A stretch of 64,000 bases of DNA, from NCBI RefSeq assembly GCF_011193355.1, contig NZ_CP049780.1, forward strand, positions 6,540,634-6,604,633, given 5' to 3'. Under the pieces are notes generated by a model. That model searched no databases. It saw only the letters and a list, made by a program, of their open reading frames with translations, and had not been told where the DNA came from. Source of the DNA: Streptomyces sp. JB150. GTDB lineage: Bacteria > Actinomycetota > Actinomycetes > Streptomycetales > Streptomycetaceae. Positions 8,764 through 18,153 of the stretch are shown here, piece by piece. The translations under genes were made by a program, and so were the position numbers. How positions within the stretch are numbered: the stretch's first letter is position 1; every line of letters starts with the position of its first letter.

Positions 8764-9774
8764 ATGGGTGAAGCGGTGGAACTCGACGTGGGTGGGCGGA
8801 CCGTGCGGCTGACCAACCCGGACAAGGTGTTCTTTCCCGAGCGCGGGTTCACCAAGCTGGACCTCGCCCGGTACTACATCGCCGTCGGCCCCGGGATCCT
8901 GCGCGCCCTGCGGGACCGGCCCACCACGCTGGAGCGCTACCCCGACGGGGTGGGCGGTGAGTCGTTCTTCCAGAAGCGGGCACCGAAGAGCATGCCCGAC
9001 TGGATTCCCACCGCGCACATCACCTTCCCCAGCGGACGCACCGCCGACGAGATGTGCCCGACGGAGGAGGGCGCGGTCGTGTGGGCCGCGCAGTACGGCA
9101 CCCTCACCTTCCACCCCTGGCCGGTGCGCCGGGACGACGTCGACCGCCCCGACGAACTGCGCATCGACCTCGACCCGCAGCCCGGCACCGACTACGACGA
9201 CGCGGTGCGCGCCGCCCACGAACTGCGGGCCGTGCTGGAGGAGTTCGGCGGGCTGCGCGGCTTTCCGAAGACCTCCGGCGGGCGCGGACTGCACGTCTTC
9301 GTGCCCATCGAGCCCCGCTGGACCTTCACCCAGGTCCGGCGCGCCGCCATCGCCGTCGGACGGGAGATGGAGCGGCGGATGCCGGACCGGGTGACCATCA
9401 AGTGGTGGAAGGAGGAGCGCGGCAACCGCATCTTCCTGGACTACAACCAGACCGCCCGCGACCGCACCATCGCCTCCGCCTACTCCGTACGGCCCCGCCC
9501 GCACGCCCCCGTCTCGGCGCCGCTGCGCTGGGAGGAGGTCGGCGAGGCCCACCCCCGGGACTTCGACCTCGCGACCATGCCCGCGCGCTTCGCCGAGGCC
9601 GGCGACGTGCACGCGGACATGGACGAGCACCGCTACTCCCTCGACGCCCTGCTCGACCTCGCCCGCCGCGACGAACACGACCACGGGCTCGGGGACCTGC
9701 CGTACCCGCCCGAGTATCCGAAGATGCCGGGGGAGCCCAAGCGGGTACAGCCGAGCCGGGCGAAGAAGGCCTGA
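8764..9774 (+). CDS. LigD-type polymerase/primase domain protein (NHEJ polymerase)
   Basis: The protein has 336 residues made of a single LigD polymerase (archaeo-eukaryotic primase) domain. TNPDKVFFPERGFTK and RYPDGVGG are family signatures near the N-terminus. The metal-binding pair is in RIDLDPQPG (Asp135, Asp137), and KTSGGRGLHVFVPIEP is the conserved nucleotide-binding loop. NRIFLDYNQTARDRTIASAY follows. In Streptomyces such stand-alone polymerases act with Ku and LigC in end joining. ATG 8764 was chosen because the homologous sequence starts at MGEAVELDVGGR; TACCGT lies six bases before it, so transcription may start at the ATG. Confidence 0.92.
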   Translation: MGEAVELDVGGRTVRLTNPDKVFFPERGFTKLDLARYYIAVGPGILRALRDRPTTLERYPDGVGGESFFQKRAPKSMPDWIPTAHITFPSGRTADEMCPTEEGAVVWAAQYGTLTFHPWPVRRDDVDRPDELRIDLDPQPGTDYDDAVRAAHELRAVLEEFGGLRGFPKTSGGRGLHVFVPIEPRWTFTQVRRAAIAVGREMERRMPDRVTIKWWKEERGNRIFLDYNQTARDRTIASAYSVRPRPHAPVSAPLRWEEVGEAHPRDFDLATMPARFAEAGDVHADMDEHRYSLDALLDLARRDEHDHGLGDLPYPPEYPKMPGEPKRVQPSRAKKA

Positions 9775-9789
9775 GCCGTCAGGCCTTCT
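9764..9789. terminator. Hairpin terminator overlapping a stop codon
   Basis: AGAAGGCCTGA (9764-9774) pairs perfectly with TCAGGCCTTCT (9779-9789) around a GCCG loop. The TGA stop of the polymerase gene is part of the stem. It lies between convergent genes. Confidence 0.7.
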
Positions 9790-9810
9790 GCCGGTCCGGC
9801 CTCCCTCCTC

Positions 9811-12030
9811 CTAGAGTTCCCTGATCCTGATGTCGCGGTACGAGATCACGTCCGTCGTGCCGTGCACCTGGAGCCCGATGTAGCCGGAGGCGAACCGCCG
9901 CCCGTCGGTGCCCGGGTCGTCGGCGCGCGGCGGGCTGAACTCCTGGCCGCCGGTGTTGTCGAACTCGTTGATCAGCACGCCGTTGCGGTAGACCGAGTAG
10001 TGCTGGTCCACCACCCGGATCTCGTAGTCGTTCCAGGTGCCCTTCTGGGTGACGCCGGCCCCGGCCAGCCCGACCCGGTCGAAGCCGTAGACCGACCCGG
10101 TCTTGTACGTGTCGCCGTCGGGCCGGTCGAGCACCTGCACCTCGTGCCCGTACTTGATGGCGACCCACTCCGGCCGAGGCTCCTCGGGATGGTCGTGGAC
10201 CCACGGGAACCGCACGAAGACACCGGAGTTGGCGTTGCCGGTGCCCGGCGCGTCGTCCCGCCACTGCAGGCGCAGTGAGAAGTCGCCGTACTTGCGCTGC
10301 GGGAACCACAGCATGCCGAGGCCCGCCTTGGTGGTGCCGCTGGTCATCGACCCGTCGGCGTTGAGGGCGAAGGAGCCGCCGCCGACGTGCTGCCAGGCGG
10401 CGAACGACTGCGCGCTGCCGTCGAAGATCTTGCGGTACCCGTCGGTCTGGCCCGGCCTGCCGATGCCGGACTGGCGGGCGGCCCGCTGGATCGCGTTGTA
10501 CTCGCGCTGGTCGACGACCCCTTCGCGCAGCAGCCGGTCGAGGACGGTCTTCACGTGCTTGAGGAACAGCGCGTGCGAGGACCACTCCTTCTCGTCCTCG
10601 ATCAGCTCGTTGATCCGGCACCGGTTGTTCGTGATCCGGTTCGGCACGCCCGAGTCGACGGTGCCGACGATGACCGTGAGGCGTTCGTCGTACTCGGGGC
10701 AGGGCGGGGCCGGCACCTGGCCCGGGACCACGGTGAAGGTCACGGTGCGGGCCGGGGAGGTGTTGCCGGCCTTGTCGGTGGCACGGTAGGCGACGGTGTG
10801 CGCCCCGGCCCGGTCGACGATCAGCGGGGCCGTGTAGGCGAGATACGGTCCGCCGTCGAGGGAGTACTCGATCCGGTCGACGCCCGACCCGCCGGCGTCG
10901 GTCGCGGTCACCGTGACCGTGGCACGGGTGACGTACGCCCCGTCGGAGTTCAGCGTCCCCTCCACGGTCGCTCCGGTGACCGGCGGCGTGGTGTCCTGCG
11001 GCGGCGCGGTGACCACCGTGAACTCGACGCTCTTCTCCGCCGCCACGTTGCCCGCCTTGTCGGTGGCGCGGTAGCGCACGGTGTACGCCCCCGCCTGGTG
11101 CACCATCACGGGCGTCGTGTACGGCTGCCACGCGCCGGACGCGCCGAGCGCGTACTCGATGGTGTTCACCCCGGACCCGGTGTCCGAGGCGGTGACGGTG
11201 ACCGTCGCCATGTCGACATACGCACCGCCGGCATCGCGCTCACCGCTGACCGTCGCCGAGGTCTCCGGCGGCGTGGTGTCGTCCGACGGCGGGGCGACGA
11301 CGGTGAACTCGGCGCTCTGCTCGGCGGAGACGTTGCCGGCCTTGTCCCAGGCGCGGTAGCGGACGGTGTGGGTGCCGACCTGGTCGACGACGACCGGGGC
11401 CGTGTACGGCAGCCAGTCGCCCGACGTGCCGAGCGCGTACTGGACGCGGTCCACGCCCGACCCGCCGGCCTCGTCCGTGGCCCGGACCGTGACGGTCGCC
11501 GACCCGACGTACTGCCCCTGCCCGTTGCGCGTCCCGGTCACCTCGGCGGTGGCCTGCGGCGGCGTGGTGTCCGCGCCGCCGCCCTCGGTCACCACGAGGA
11601 TGCCCTGCATGGAGCCGTGGCCGGGGATCGTGCAGTGGTAGAAGTAGCGGCCCGGGGTCAGGGTGACCTCCGCGGTGTGCCGGCCGCCCATGTCGTCGCC
11701 GGGGGTGGCGAGGATGTTCAGCGGCACGTCGCCGTTGAACTCCGGGTCGTTCGTCGCGAACGTCAGGGTGTGCGGCATGCCGGTGGTGTTGCCGGTGGCC
11801 GCGCTGTTCTCGAAGACGATCGTCGCCGGGCCCGCCACCGCGGTCGCCGGCGCCGAGGTGTACCGGGTGATGTCGTCACCGGCCGTCCAGGTCAGCACCT
11901 GCGCGGCGGCGGGCGCGGCGGACGGTTCGGTCTGGCCGAGCGCCGCCGGGGCCCCCTGCACCCCGAGCATCAGGAGCAGCCCCGCCAGCAGGGCGGCCAC
12001 CGCTCTTCGTTGACGTCGTACGGTTCTCAC
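9811..12030 (-). CDS. Secreted cupredoxin / Ig-like repeat / DUF1080 (3-keto-disaccharide hydrolase-like) protein
   Basis: The protein has 739 residues. A signal peptide covers about residues 1-32. A plastocyanin-like domain (about 45-148) has the type 1 copper ligands His86, Cys132, His137 and Met140 in GMPHTLTF and YFYHCTIPGHGSM. Three Ig-like repeats follow (about 152-245, 250-340, 345-435), each with a DTTPP start and RYRAxDKAGN near the end. A DUF1080 domain, the family of 3-keto-glycoside hydrolases, fills about 530-739 (DFSLRLQWRDD, GLQVHGTTD). GTG 12030 overlaps the stop of the upstream gene (GTGA), so the two are probably translationally coupled. It likely acts outside the cell on oxidised sugars. 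Confidence 0.88.
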   Translation of the reverse strand: MRTVRRQRRAVAALLAGLLLMLGVQGAPAALGQTEPSAAPAAAQVLTWTAGDDITRYTSAPATAVAGPATIVFENSAATGNTTGMPHTLTFATNDPEFNGDVPLNILATPGDDMGGRHTAEVTLTPGRYFYHCTIPGHGSMQGILVVTEGGGADTTPPQATAEVTGTRNGQGQYVGSATVTVRATDEAGGSGVDRVQYALGTSGDWLPYTAPVVVDQVGTHTVRYRAWDKAGNVSAEQSAEFTVVAPPSDDTTPPETSATVSGERDAGGAYVDMATVTVTASDTGSGVNTIEYALGASGAWQPYTTPVMVHQAGAYTVRYRATDKAGNVAAEKSVEFTVVTAPPQDTTPPVTGATVEGTLNSDGAYVTRATVTVTATDAGGSGVDRIEYSLDGGPYLAYTAPLIVDRAGAHTVAYRATDKAGNTSPARTVTFTVVPGQVPAPPCPEYDERLTVIVGTVDSGVPNRITNNRCRINELIEDEKEWSSHALFLKHVKTVLDRLLREGVVDQREYNAIQRAARQSGIGRPGQTDGYRKIFDGSAQSFAAWQHVGGGSFALNADGSMTSGTTKAGLGMLWFPQRKYGDFSLRLQWRDDAPGTGNANSGVFVRFPWVHDHPEEPRPEWVAIKYGHEVQVLDRPDGDTYKTGSVYGFDRVGLAGAGVTQKGTWNDYEIRVVDQHYSVYRNGVLINEFDNTGGQEFSPPRADDPGTDGRRFASGYIGLQVHGTTDVISYRDIRIREL

Positions 12031-14597
12031 GACTGCGACCCCCTCGCGAGCAGGTCGGCGGACGGAGTCGGACCGCCGCCGGTGTACGTCACGCGCCACA
12101 GCGCCGACTTGGCGTCCGAGGTGAAGAAGCCGCGGCCGTAGTCGAGCACGTACAGCGCGCCGTCCGGGCCGAACTTCCAGTCCATCAGGTTCCTGATGCC
12201 GTCGTTGCCCACGGGGACGATCCTCTTCAGCGACTCGGAGTGCACCGGCAGTCCGCCGTCGCCCTGCGTCCTCGGGTCCATCAGGACGGCGTTGCGGGGC
12301 TGGTCGGCGTCGTAGAAGTCGCCGACGAACCACTTGCCGTCCCAGTACGCGGGCCAGGCGACCTCGCTGCCGGGCGTGACGGCGGCGTGCCGGTAGACCG
12401 GCCCGTTCATCGCGGCCTGCCCGCCGCCCTTCAGCCACGGCAGCCGGTAGGCGGCCTCCTCCGGCTTGTACGACGGGACTCCGGCGGCGTCGCGCGGGAA
12501 GTCGGGGCCGCCGCCCTGCGGGGAGTACCAGATGTTGTTGCCGGTGACGGGCGGCAGGTTGACCAGGCCGTCGTTGTTGGGCGACTCGTTCTTCGGGCGG
12601 TCGCAGTCGTACCAGCCGAGCGGCTTGGACGGGTCCGGCAGGTTGCGGTCCCGGTAGGGCTGCTTGTTGCCCATGCAGTACGGCCAGCCGCGGTTGCTCG
12701 CCTTGGTGATGACCGCGAACGTGTCGTACTTCGCGGGGCCCCACACCGGGGACGGCGCGGAGGCGTCGGGGCCGACCCAGCCCGCGTAGAGGATGTCGGT
12801 GGTCTTGTCGACGAAGATGCGCGCCGGGTTCCTGACGCCCATGACGTAGATCTCACCGCGGGTCTTGCCGCCGCCCTCGTCGGTCTCCCTGCCGGTGAAG
12901 AGGTTCCCCTCGGGGATCGTGTACGTCCCGTCGGGCTCGGGGTGGATGCGCAGGATCTTGCCGTTGAGGTTGTTGGTGTTGCCGGCGGTGCGGCGCGCGT
13001 CGGCGAAGGACACGCCCTTGTAGTTCGGCTCCGGGTTGTTGCCGGAGTAACCGTCGCTGAAGCGGCTGGAGTTGTTGTCGCCGGTCGCGATGTACAGGTT
13101 GCCCTTGGAGTCCCAGGCCATCCCGCCGCCCGCGTGGCAGCAACTGTGGATCTGCACCGGCCACTTGAGCAGCACCTTCTCGCTGCCCAGGTCGAGCTTG
13201 TCCGTGTTCCGGTCGAGGGTGAAGCGGGAGACGCGCCGCTCGGCCATCCGGGTCTCGCGGTCGATCCCGGAGTGCGGGGTGTAGTGCAGATACACCCAGC
13301 CGTTCTCCTCGAACCGCGGGTCCAGTTCGATGCCGAGCAGGCCCTCCTCGACCTTGACCAGCTCGTCCCCACCGCCCTTGTTGCCGAACACGGTCAGCGC
13401 GCCGGCGAGCGTCACCTGCCGGGTCTTCGGGTCGTAGATGTGGATCTCGCCCTTGCCCTTGCCGATGTCGGGGTTGTTCCAGTCGGTGATCACCGGCTGG
13501 GAGGAGTCGGCACCGCCGCGCCCGATGTAGAACACCCGTCCGTCGGGGGCGGTGACCAGGCCGTGCGGTTCGCCGATCTGGTCGTTCCGTCCCGGCTGGT
13601 TGGGCTTGGTGAGCCGCTCGGCCTTGTAGTTGCCGCTGATCGTCGCCTTGCAGTCGGCCCGCACGAGGCGGGTGGTCCACAGCAGGGCGCCGCGCAGATG
13701 CGCGCGGAAGTCGCTCTCGTCGTACGACGACACCGTGCCGCCCATGCCGGTGTAGAAGGAGCGGCCGCCGTCGTAGTCACGGCACCAGCTGACCGGATGG
13801 TCCCAGCCGTTGGCGCTCGCTCCGGGCTGGTAGGTGGACTCCCGCACGCGGGCGACCGTGTGCACGTCACCGGAGGGGTTCCTCACCCAGTTGAACCACC
13901 GGTCCGGGCGCTTCCACTGCACGGGCAGGTCCTTGGTGGCCGGGTGCCGGCGGTCGCCGACCTCGACCGTCGCGCGCTGGACCGCGGCCGGGCTGGAGGC
14001 GGCCGGGCGGGCGCCGATCAGCCCGGTGAACCAGTCCGAGTACGGCTCCGCGCGGGCCGCGTCGTGCAGGCCGACGAAACCGCCGCCCGCCTCCATGTAC
14101 GCCTCCAGGCCCGCCTCCTGCTCCGGGTCGAGGACGTCGCCGCCCCCGGTGAGGAACACGACGGCGTTGAACCGGCCCAGCCTCGCCTCGTCGGCGAAGA
14201 CCGCGGCGTCGTCCGTGGCCTCGACCTTGAAGCGCTGGTCCGCGGGACCCGACAGCCCGATCCGCTCGATGGCCTCGATCCCGGCGTTGACGAGGGGCGA
14301 TTCGCCCCCGGCCGCCGCCGAGCCGTAGAAGATCAGCACCCGTACGTTCGCGCCGCCCGGCGGCGACTTGACGGACATCGTTGTCAGGGACGGCTCCGGT
14401 GCCGGGCGCGCGTTCGCGGCGGAGCCGGAGAGCAGCCCGGCCGTGAGGAGACCGGCGGTCAGGGCGGCCGTCGCGACCCGTCTGCCGGTCCGTGCGCCGG
14501 GTCGTGCGCCGGTTTGTGAGCCGGTCTGTGTGCCGGTTAATGCGCCGGTCCTCGACCGTCGTCGTTCCCTCGGTCTGTGGTGCGATGTGGACCGCAT
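12027..14597 (-). CDS. Secreted ThuA domain and PQQ-type sugar dehydrogenase-like protein
   Basis: The protein has 856 residues. A basic, Thr/Gly-rich N-terminus encoded by a 12-bp repeat precedes a signal segment (VATAALTAGLLTAGLLSGSA). A ThuA (class I amidotransferase-like) domain spans about 60-300, with VRVLIFYGSAAAGGES, VFLTGGGDVL and GGGFVGLHDAA. A six-bladed glucose/sorbosone dehydrogenase-like propeller spans about 330-840 (GLLGIELDPRFEENGWVYL, HSCCHAGGGMAWDSKGNLYI, GEIYVMGVRNPARI). Together with the coupled downstream DUF1080 protein it suggests extracellular sugar oxidation and 3-keto-sugar processing (inference). ATG 14597 follows GAGGGG; a GTG at 14609 is the alternative. Confidence 0.88.
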   Translation of the reverse strand: MRSTSHHRPRERRRSRTGALTGTQTGSQTGARPGARTGRRVATAALTAGLLTAGLLSGSAANARPAPEPSLTTMSVKSPPGGANVRVLIFYGSAAAGGESPLVNAGIEAIERIGLSGPADQRFKVEATDDAAVFADEARLGRFNAVVFLTGGGDVLDPEQEAGLEAYMEAGGGFVGLHDAARAEPYSDWFTGLIGARPAASSPAAVQRATVEVGDRRHPATKDLPVQWKRPDRWFNWVRNPSGDVHTVARVRESTYQPGASANGWDHPVSWCRDYDGGRSFYTGMGGTVSSYDESDFRAHLRGALLWTTRLVRADCKATISGNYKAERLTKPNQPGRNDQIGEPHGLVTAPDGRVFYIGRGGADSSQPVITDWNNPDIGKGKGEIHIYDPKTRQVTLAGALTVFGNKGGGDELVKVEEGLLGIELDPRFEENGWVYLHYTPHSGIDRETRMAERRVSRFTLDRNTDKLDLGSEKVLLKWPVQIHSCCHAGGGMAWDSKGNLYIATGDNNSSRFSDGYSGNNPEPNYKGVSFADARRTAGNTNNLNGKILRIHPEPDGTYTIPEGNLFTGRETDEGGGKTRGEIYVMGVRNPARIFVDKTTDILYAGWVGPDASAPSPVWGPAKYDTFAVITKASNRGWPYCMGNKQPYRDRNLPDPSKPLGWYDCDRPKNESPNNDGLVNLPPVTGNNIWYSPQGGGPDFPRDAAGVPSYKPEEAAYRLPWLKGGGQAAMNGPVYRHAAVTPGSEVAWPAYWDGKWFVGDFYDADQPRNAVLMDPRTQGDGGLPVHSESLKRIVPVGNDGIRNLMDWKFGPDGALYVLDYGRGFFTSDAKSALWRVTYTGGGPTPSADLLARGSQS
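14485..14556. repeat. Six 12-bp tandem repeats in the ThuA gene signal region
   Basis: Six 12-base units resembling CCGGTCTGTGCG run in tandem on the plus strand. On the coding strand they encode TG-rich dipeptide repeats (GTQTGSQTGARPG) before the hydrophobic signal segment. Confidence 0.75.
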
Positions 14598-14767
14598 GTG
14601 GCCACCCACCCCTCGTCGGTCACAGCAACAGCGCCAAGGAAGCTAGACCCCTTTGCTCGGTTCGCCAATAGGTATGACCGGAACGAGTTCAACTTTGTCC
14701 TGGGTGTGGATAAACGCCGTGAGCCCCGCTACCGTCTCGAATCCCGTACCGGAGTGGGGAGTTCGGC

Positions 14768-15775
14768 ATGGACAGACGTGGGTTCAACCGGCGGGTGCTC
14801 CTGGGCGGCGCGGCCGCCGCGACATCGTTGTCCCTGGCGGCGGCGGTCGAGGCCACCGGCGCCGGCGCCGCGGAACCGGTCAGGACCGCGCCGGCCGGCG
14901 GCGAGGTGCGACGGCTCCGGCTCTACGCCGAGCGGCTCGCCGACGGGCAGATGGGCTACGGCCTGGAGAAGGGCAAGGCGACGATCCCCGGGCCGCTGAT
15001 CGAGCTGAACGAGGGCGACACCCTGCACATCGAGTTCGAGAACACCATGGACGTGCCGGTGAGCCTGCACGTCCACGGCCTCGACTACGAGATCTCCAGC
15101 GACGGCACCAAGCAGAACAGAAGCGACGTGGAGCCCGGCGGCACCCGCGTCTACACCTGGCGCACCCACGCCCCCGGCCGCCGCAAGGACGGCACCTGGC
15201 GGGCGGGCAGCGCGGGTTACTGGCACTACCACGACCATGTCGTCGGCACCGAACACGGCACCGGCGGCATCCGCAAGGGCCTGTACGGGCCGGTGATCGT
15301 CCGCCGCAAGGGCGACATCCTGCCGGACCGCACCCACACCATCGTCTTCAACGACATGACCATCAACAACCGGCCCCCGCACACCGGCCCGGACTTCGAG
15401 GCGACGGTGGGCGACCGGGTCGAGTTCGTGATGATCACGCACGGCGAGTACTACCACACCTTCCACCTGCACGGTCATCGCTGGGCCGACAACCGCACCG
15501 GCATGCTGACCGGCCCCGAGGACCCCAGCCCCGTCATCGACAACAAGATCGTCGGCCCGGCGGACTCCTTCGGCTTCCAGGTGATCGCGGGGGAGGGGGT
15601 GGGCGCCGGTGCGTGGATGTACCACTGCCATGTCCAGAGCCACTCCGACATGGGGATGGTGGGACTGTTCCTGGTGAGGAAGACGGACGGCACGATCCCC
15701 GGCCACGAACCGCACGAACCGCACCAGCCGCACGAGTCACCGCCGCGTGCGGCGCACGGGCAGCACGAGCACTGA
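14768..15775 (+). CDS. Two-domain small laccase (multicopper oxidase, SLAC type)
   Basis: The protein has 335 residues. The N-terminus [20 protein letters not shown] is a twin-arginine signal, so it is exported folded. All copper motifs are present: [27 protein letters not shown] and [14 protein letters not shown] (Cys-His-x-His plus axial Met). Length and sequence match S. coelicolor SLAC (EpoA-like two-domain laccase), which oxidises phenols as a trimer. One point to note: the position I recall as Cys in SLAC (DNKICGPADSF) reads Val here. The C-terminal tail is His/Pro-rich ([11 protein letters not shown]), which may bind metal. It diverges from the secreted sugar-oxidation pair. Confidence 0.95.
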   Translation: MDRRGFNRRVLLGGAAAATSLSLAAAVEATGAGAAEPVRTAPAGGEVRRLRLYAERLADGQMGYGLEKGKATIPGPLIELNEGDTLHIEFENTMDVPVSLHVHGLDYEISSDGTKQNRSDVEPGGTRVYTWRTHAPGRRKDGTWRAGSAGYWHYHDHVVGTEHGTGGIRKGLYGPVIVRRKGDILPDRTHTIVFNDMTINNRPPHTGPDFEATVGDRVEFVMITHGEYYHTFHLHGHRWADNRTGMLTGPEDPSPVIDNKIVGPADSFGFQVIAGEGVGAGAWMYHCHVQSHSDMGMVGLFLVRKTDGTIPGHEPHEPHQPHESPPRAAHGQHEH

Positions 15776-15797
15776 CGTCAGCCGATGAGCACGGACG

Positions 15798-16678
15798 TCA
15801 GCCGATGTCCAGGACGGTCCACTCCGTGCCGGGCCGCTCCTGGACGTAGAGCCGCGGGCCGCGGCAGACCAGCCGGCGGCGGCCGAGCCGGCCACCACCG
15901 GGACCGAGCAGCCGGCCCTCGGTCACGGGCCGCACCGCCGTGTCCGTGAGACGGCAGTCGACGAGCCGGTCGTGGTCCTCGCCGTAGCCGCCGAACAGCA
16001 CCGCGCGATCGCCGTGCACGGCGAGGCCCTTGACCCCCCGCACCGGGTTCTTCCGCACCCGGATCGCGTGCCCGGCACCGATCTCCAGCAGCGGGAAGCC
16101 CGTGTAGGTGCAGGCCCACGCGGTGTGCCCCGACACGTTCAGCGCGTAGCAGTCGGAGATCCAGTCCGCCCCGCCGACCGGCCGGTACACCCACACGCTC
16201 TCGCCCGTGCCGCTCCAGTGGCGCAGGCCGGGCGCGCTGAGCGGATCGTCGCCGTAGACGCCCTCGTCGAAGTAGCCGACCCACAGGTCGCCCGCCGCGT
16301 CGGTCAGCAGGTGCTCGATGGCGTCACCGACGCGGAACGTCCACGAAGGGCGGCCCAGCGCGTCGAAGACCCGCACCTGCTCGTGCCCTCCCGGGACCGG
16401 CTGTCCGCCACCAGGAAACCGCCGTCGGGGAGGGCGGCGAGGCGCGGGAAGCGGGCAGTCAGGGCACTCAGGTGGGTCTCGTAGGGCCGCCCGTCCCCGA
16501 CGGTGACCACCACGGCGTCGTACGGCTCACGCTCCGCACCGCGTGGTCTGGCCTCCCCGAGGAGCCAGTGCGCGCGGCCGTCGGCGTCCACCGTGCTGTC
16601 CAGGACGGTCAGGTCGTGGTGGCCGCGCGGCAGCCGCGCGTACGGCACGAGCCGTGTCCCGGCAGGGCTGTCAGACAT
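15798..16678 (-). pseudogene. Hypothetical beta-propeller-like protein, frameshifted
   Basis: One gene is split over two frames. The first part (from ATG 16678, MSDSPAGTRLVPYARLPRGH) reads well to FLVADSRSREG. The natural continuation, EQVRVFDALGRPSWTFRVGD, is in the next frame and runs to TVLDIG at 15798. Adding one base near 16384-16388 (GGCAC to GGCCAC on the coding strand) restores a continuous protein of about 293 residues. The repeated Gly-Asp-Trp patterns look like a beta-propeller. No function is recognised. It is either a recent pseudogene or a sequencing error in a GC-rich run. Confidence 0.7.
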
Positions 16679-16818
16679 GGGTAGCGCTCGCCGTCATGCC
16701 GTGATCATCACCGGCCGGCGTGCGGCGCGGCAAGGGATTTCGCGGTGCCCGCGCCGCCGTCTCGCCGCCCGGCACCCGTGGTTATCCTGATCGGCAACCG
16801 CCGAGGAGGAGTCCCGAA

Positions 16819-18042
16819 GTGACCGAGGGAGCGTCGCGTCCCACGCTGGAGGCCGTGGCCGCGCGGGCGGGCGTGTCGCGGGCCACCGTCTCCCGGGTCG
16901 TCAACGGCGGGGAGGGCGTCCGCGAGCCCCTCGTGGAACGGGTCCGGCAGGCTGTGGAGGAACTGGGCTACGTCCCCAACCAGGCGGCCCGCAGCCTGGT
17001 GACCAAGCGGCACGACGCGGTCGCCGTCGTCATCGCCGAACCGGAGTCCCGGGTCTTCGCCGACCCCTTCTTCGCGCTGCAACTGCGCGGCATCAGCAAG
17101 GAGCTGACCGCCCACGACAACCAGCTGGTGCTGCTGCTCACCGAGGGCCGCGCCGACCACGCCCGCGTCGCCCGCTATCTCGCGGGCGGCCACGTCGACG
17201 GCGCGCTGGTGTTCTCGCTGCACCTCGACGACCCGCTGCCCGGCCTGATCCAGGGCGCCGGCGTGCCCACGGTGTTCGGCGGACGGCCCGGCTGGAGCGA
17301 CGCCACACGGCAGGCCGTGTACGTCGACAGCGACAACCGGGGCGGCGCCCGGCAGGCCGTACGGCACCTCGCCGGCCTCGGCCGCACCCGGATCGCGCAC
17401 ATCACCGGGCCCCTCGACCAGACCTCGGCGGCGGACCGGCTCGACGGCTACCGGGACGTGGTGGGGGACGGCGATCCACGGCTGGTCGTGGAGAGCGACT
17501 TCACCCCCGCGGGCGGCGAGCGCGCCATGCGGCAACTCCTCGACCGGGTCCCCGGTCTGGACGCCGTGTTCGCCGCGAACGACCTGACCGCCACGGGTGC
17601 GCTGCGCGTGCTGCGGGAACACGGGCGGCGGGTGCCGGAGGACGTCGCCGTGGTGGGCTTCGACGACATGCTGCCGCTGGCCGAGCAGACCGATCCGCCG
17701 CTGACGACGGTGCGTCAGCCCATAGAGGAGATGGGCCGGCTGATGGCGCGGCTGCTGCTGCGGCGACTGGACCGCAGGGCGGCGGGCGATGCGCCGGTTG
17801 GAGGTGCTGTCTCGGGCGGAGGAGGGGTTTCGGGCGCAGGCGGAGTCTCGGCCGGAGGCCAGGTCTCAGGTGGAGGCGAGGTCTCGGGTGGCGGCGACGT
17901 CCCGACCGCAGGTGACGCCTCGGGCGAAGGCAACGTCTCGGTCGGAGGTGACGTCGCGGGCGCACGCGTGGTCCCGGGCGAAGGCGACGTTCCGGCCGGA
18001 GTCGTCCTGCCGACGACGCTGGTGCGGCGCGCGTCGGCCTAG
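16819..18042 (+). CDS. LacI-family transcriptional regulator with repeat-expanded C-terminus
   Basis: The protein has 407 residues. The N-terminal LacI HTH reads PTLEAVAARAGVSRATVSRV followed by the hinge NQAARSLVTKR. The periplasmic-binding-protein-like effector domain follows (about 65-325), with VDGALVFSL, DNRGGARQAVRHLAGLGR, AVFAANDLTATGALRVL and VAVVGFDDMLPLAEQTDPPLTTVRQP. GTG 16819 has GAGGAGGA upstream. The oddity is residues 327-398: twelve six-residue repeats (consensus GGG-V-S) inserted between LLRRLDRRAAG and the usual C-terminal VVLPTTLVRRAS. Its target operon is not evident; sugar-responsive repression is the family norm. Confidence 0.92.
   Translation: MTEGASRPTLEAVAARAGVSRATVSRVVNGGEGVREPLVERVRQAVEELGYVPNQAARSLVTKRHDAVAVVIAEPESRVFADPFFALQLRGISKELTAHDNQLVLLLTEGRADHARVARYLAGGHVDGALVFSLHLDDPLPGLIQGAGVPTVFGGRPGWSDATRQAVYVDSDNRGGARQAVRHLAGLGRTRIAHITGPLDQTSAADRLDGYRDVVGDGDPRLVVESDFTPAGGERAMRQLLDRVPGLDAVFAANDLTATGALRVLREHGRRVPEDVAVVGFDDMLPLAEQTDPPLTTVRQPIEEMGRLMARLLLRRLDRRAAGDAPVGGAVSGGGGVSGAGGVSAGGQVSGGGEVSGGGDVPTAGDASGEGNVSVGGDVAGARVVPGEGDVPAGVVLPTTLVRRASA
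17797..18012 (+). repeat. Twelve 18-bp tandem repeats inside the LacI gene
   Basis: Twelve in-frame 18-base units run from 17797 to 18012, for example GGTGGAGGCGAGGTCTCG. They are imperfect but keep Gly-Gly-x-Val-Ser/Pro periodicity and the reading frame. The last unit merges into the conserved C-terminus. Confidence 0.85.
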
Positions 18043-18081
18043 CCCCGGCTCATTGCCGCTGCTGCGGCCCCGCTTCCCGCT

Positions 18082-18153
18082 GCCGGGGCTCCTCCCGCAC
18101 CAGGGCTCCTCCCGCAACGGGGCTCCTCCTCCCGCTACCGCGGCTCCTCTTCT
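18082..18153. repeat. Degenerate 18-bp tandem repeat between lacI-type and VOC genes
   Basis: About four 18-base units sharing GGGGCTCCTCCCGC occur just after the LacI-family gene and overlap the end of the convergent VOC gene. Confidence 0.55.

Noticed and set aside
7423..9684. Long minus-strand frame whose end repeats the LigC sequence region in another frame
   Set aside because: It spans ligC and the polymerase gene out of frame, with no motifs.
7116..9774. Possible single LigD gene split by mutation
   Set aside because: The ligase and polymerase genes are on opposite strands with a separate gene between them, and each is complete. This is the normal split arrangement in Streptomyces.
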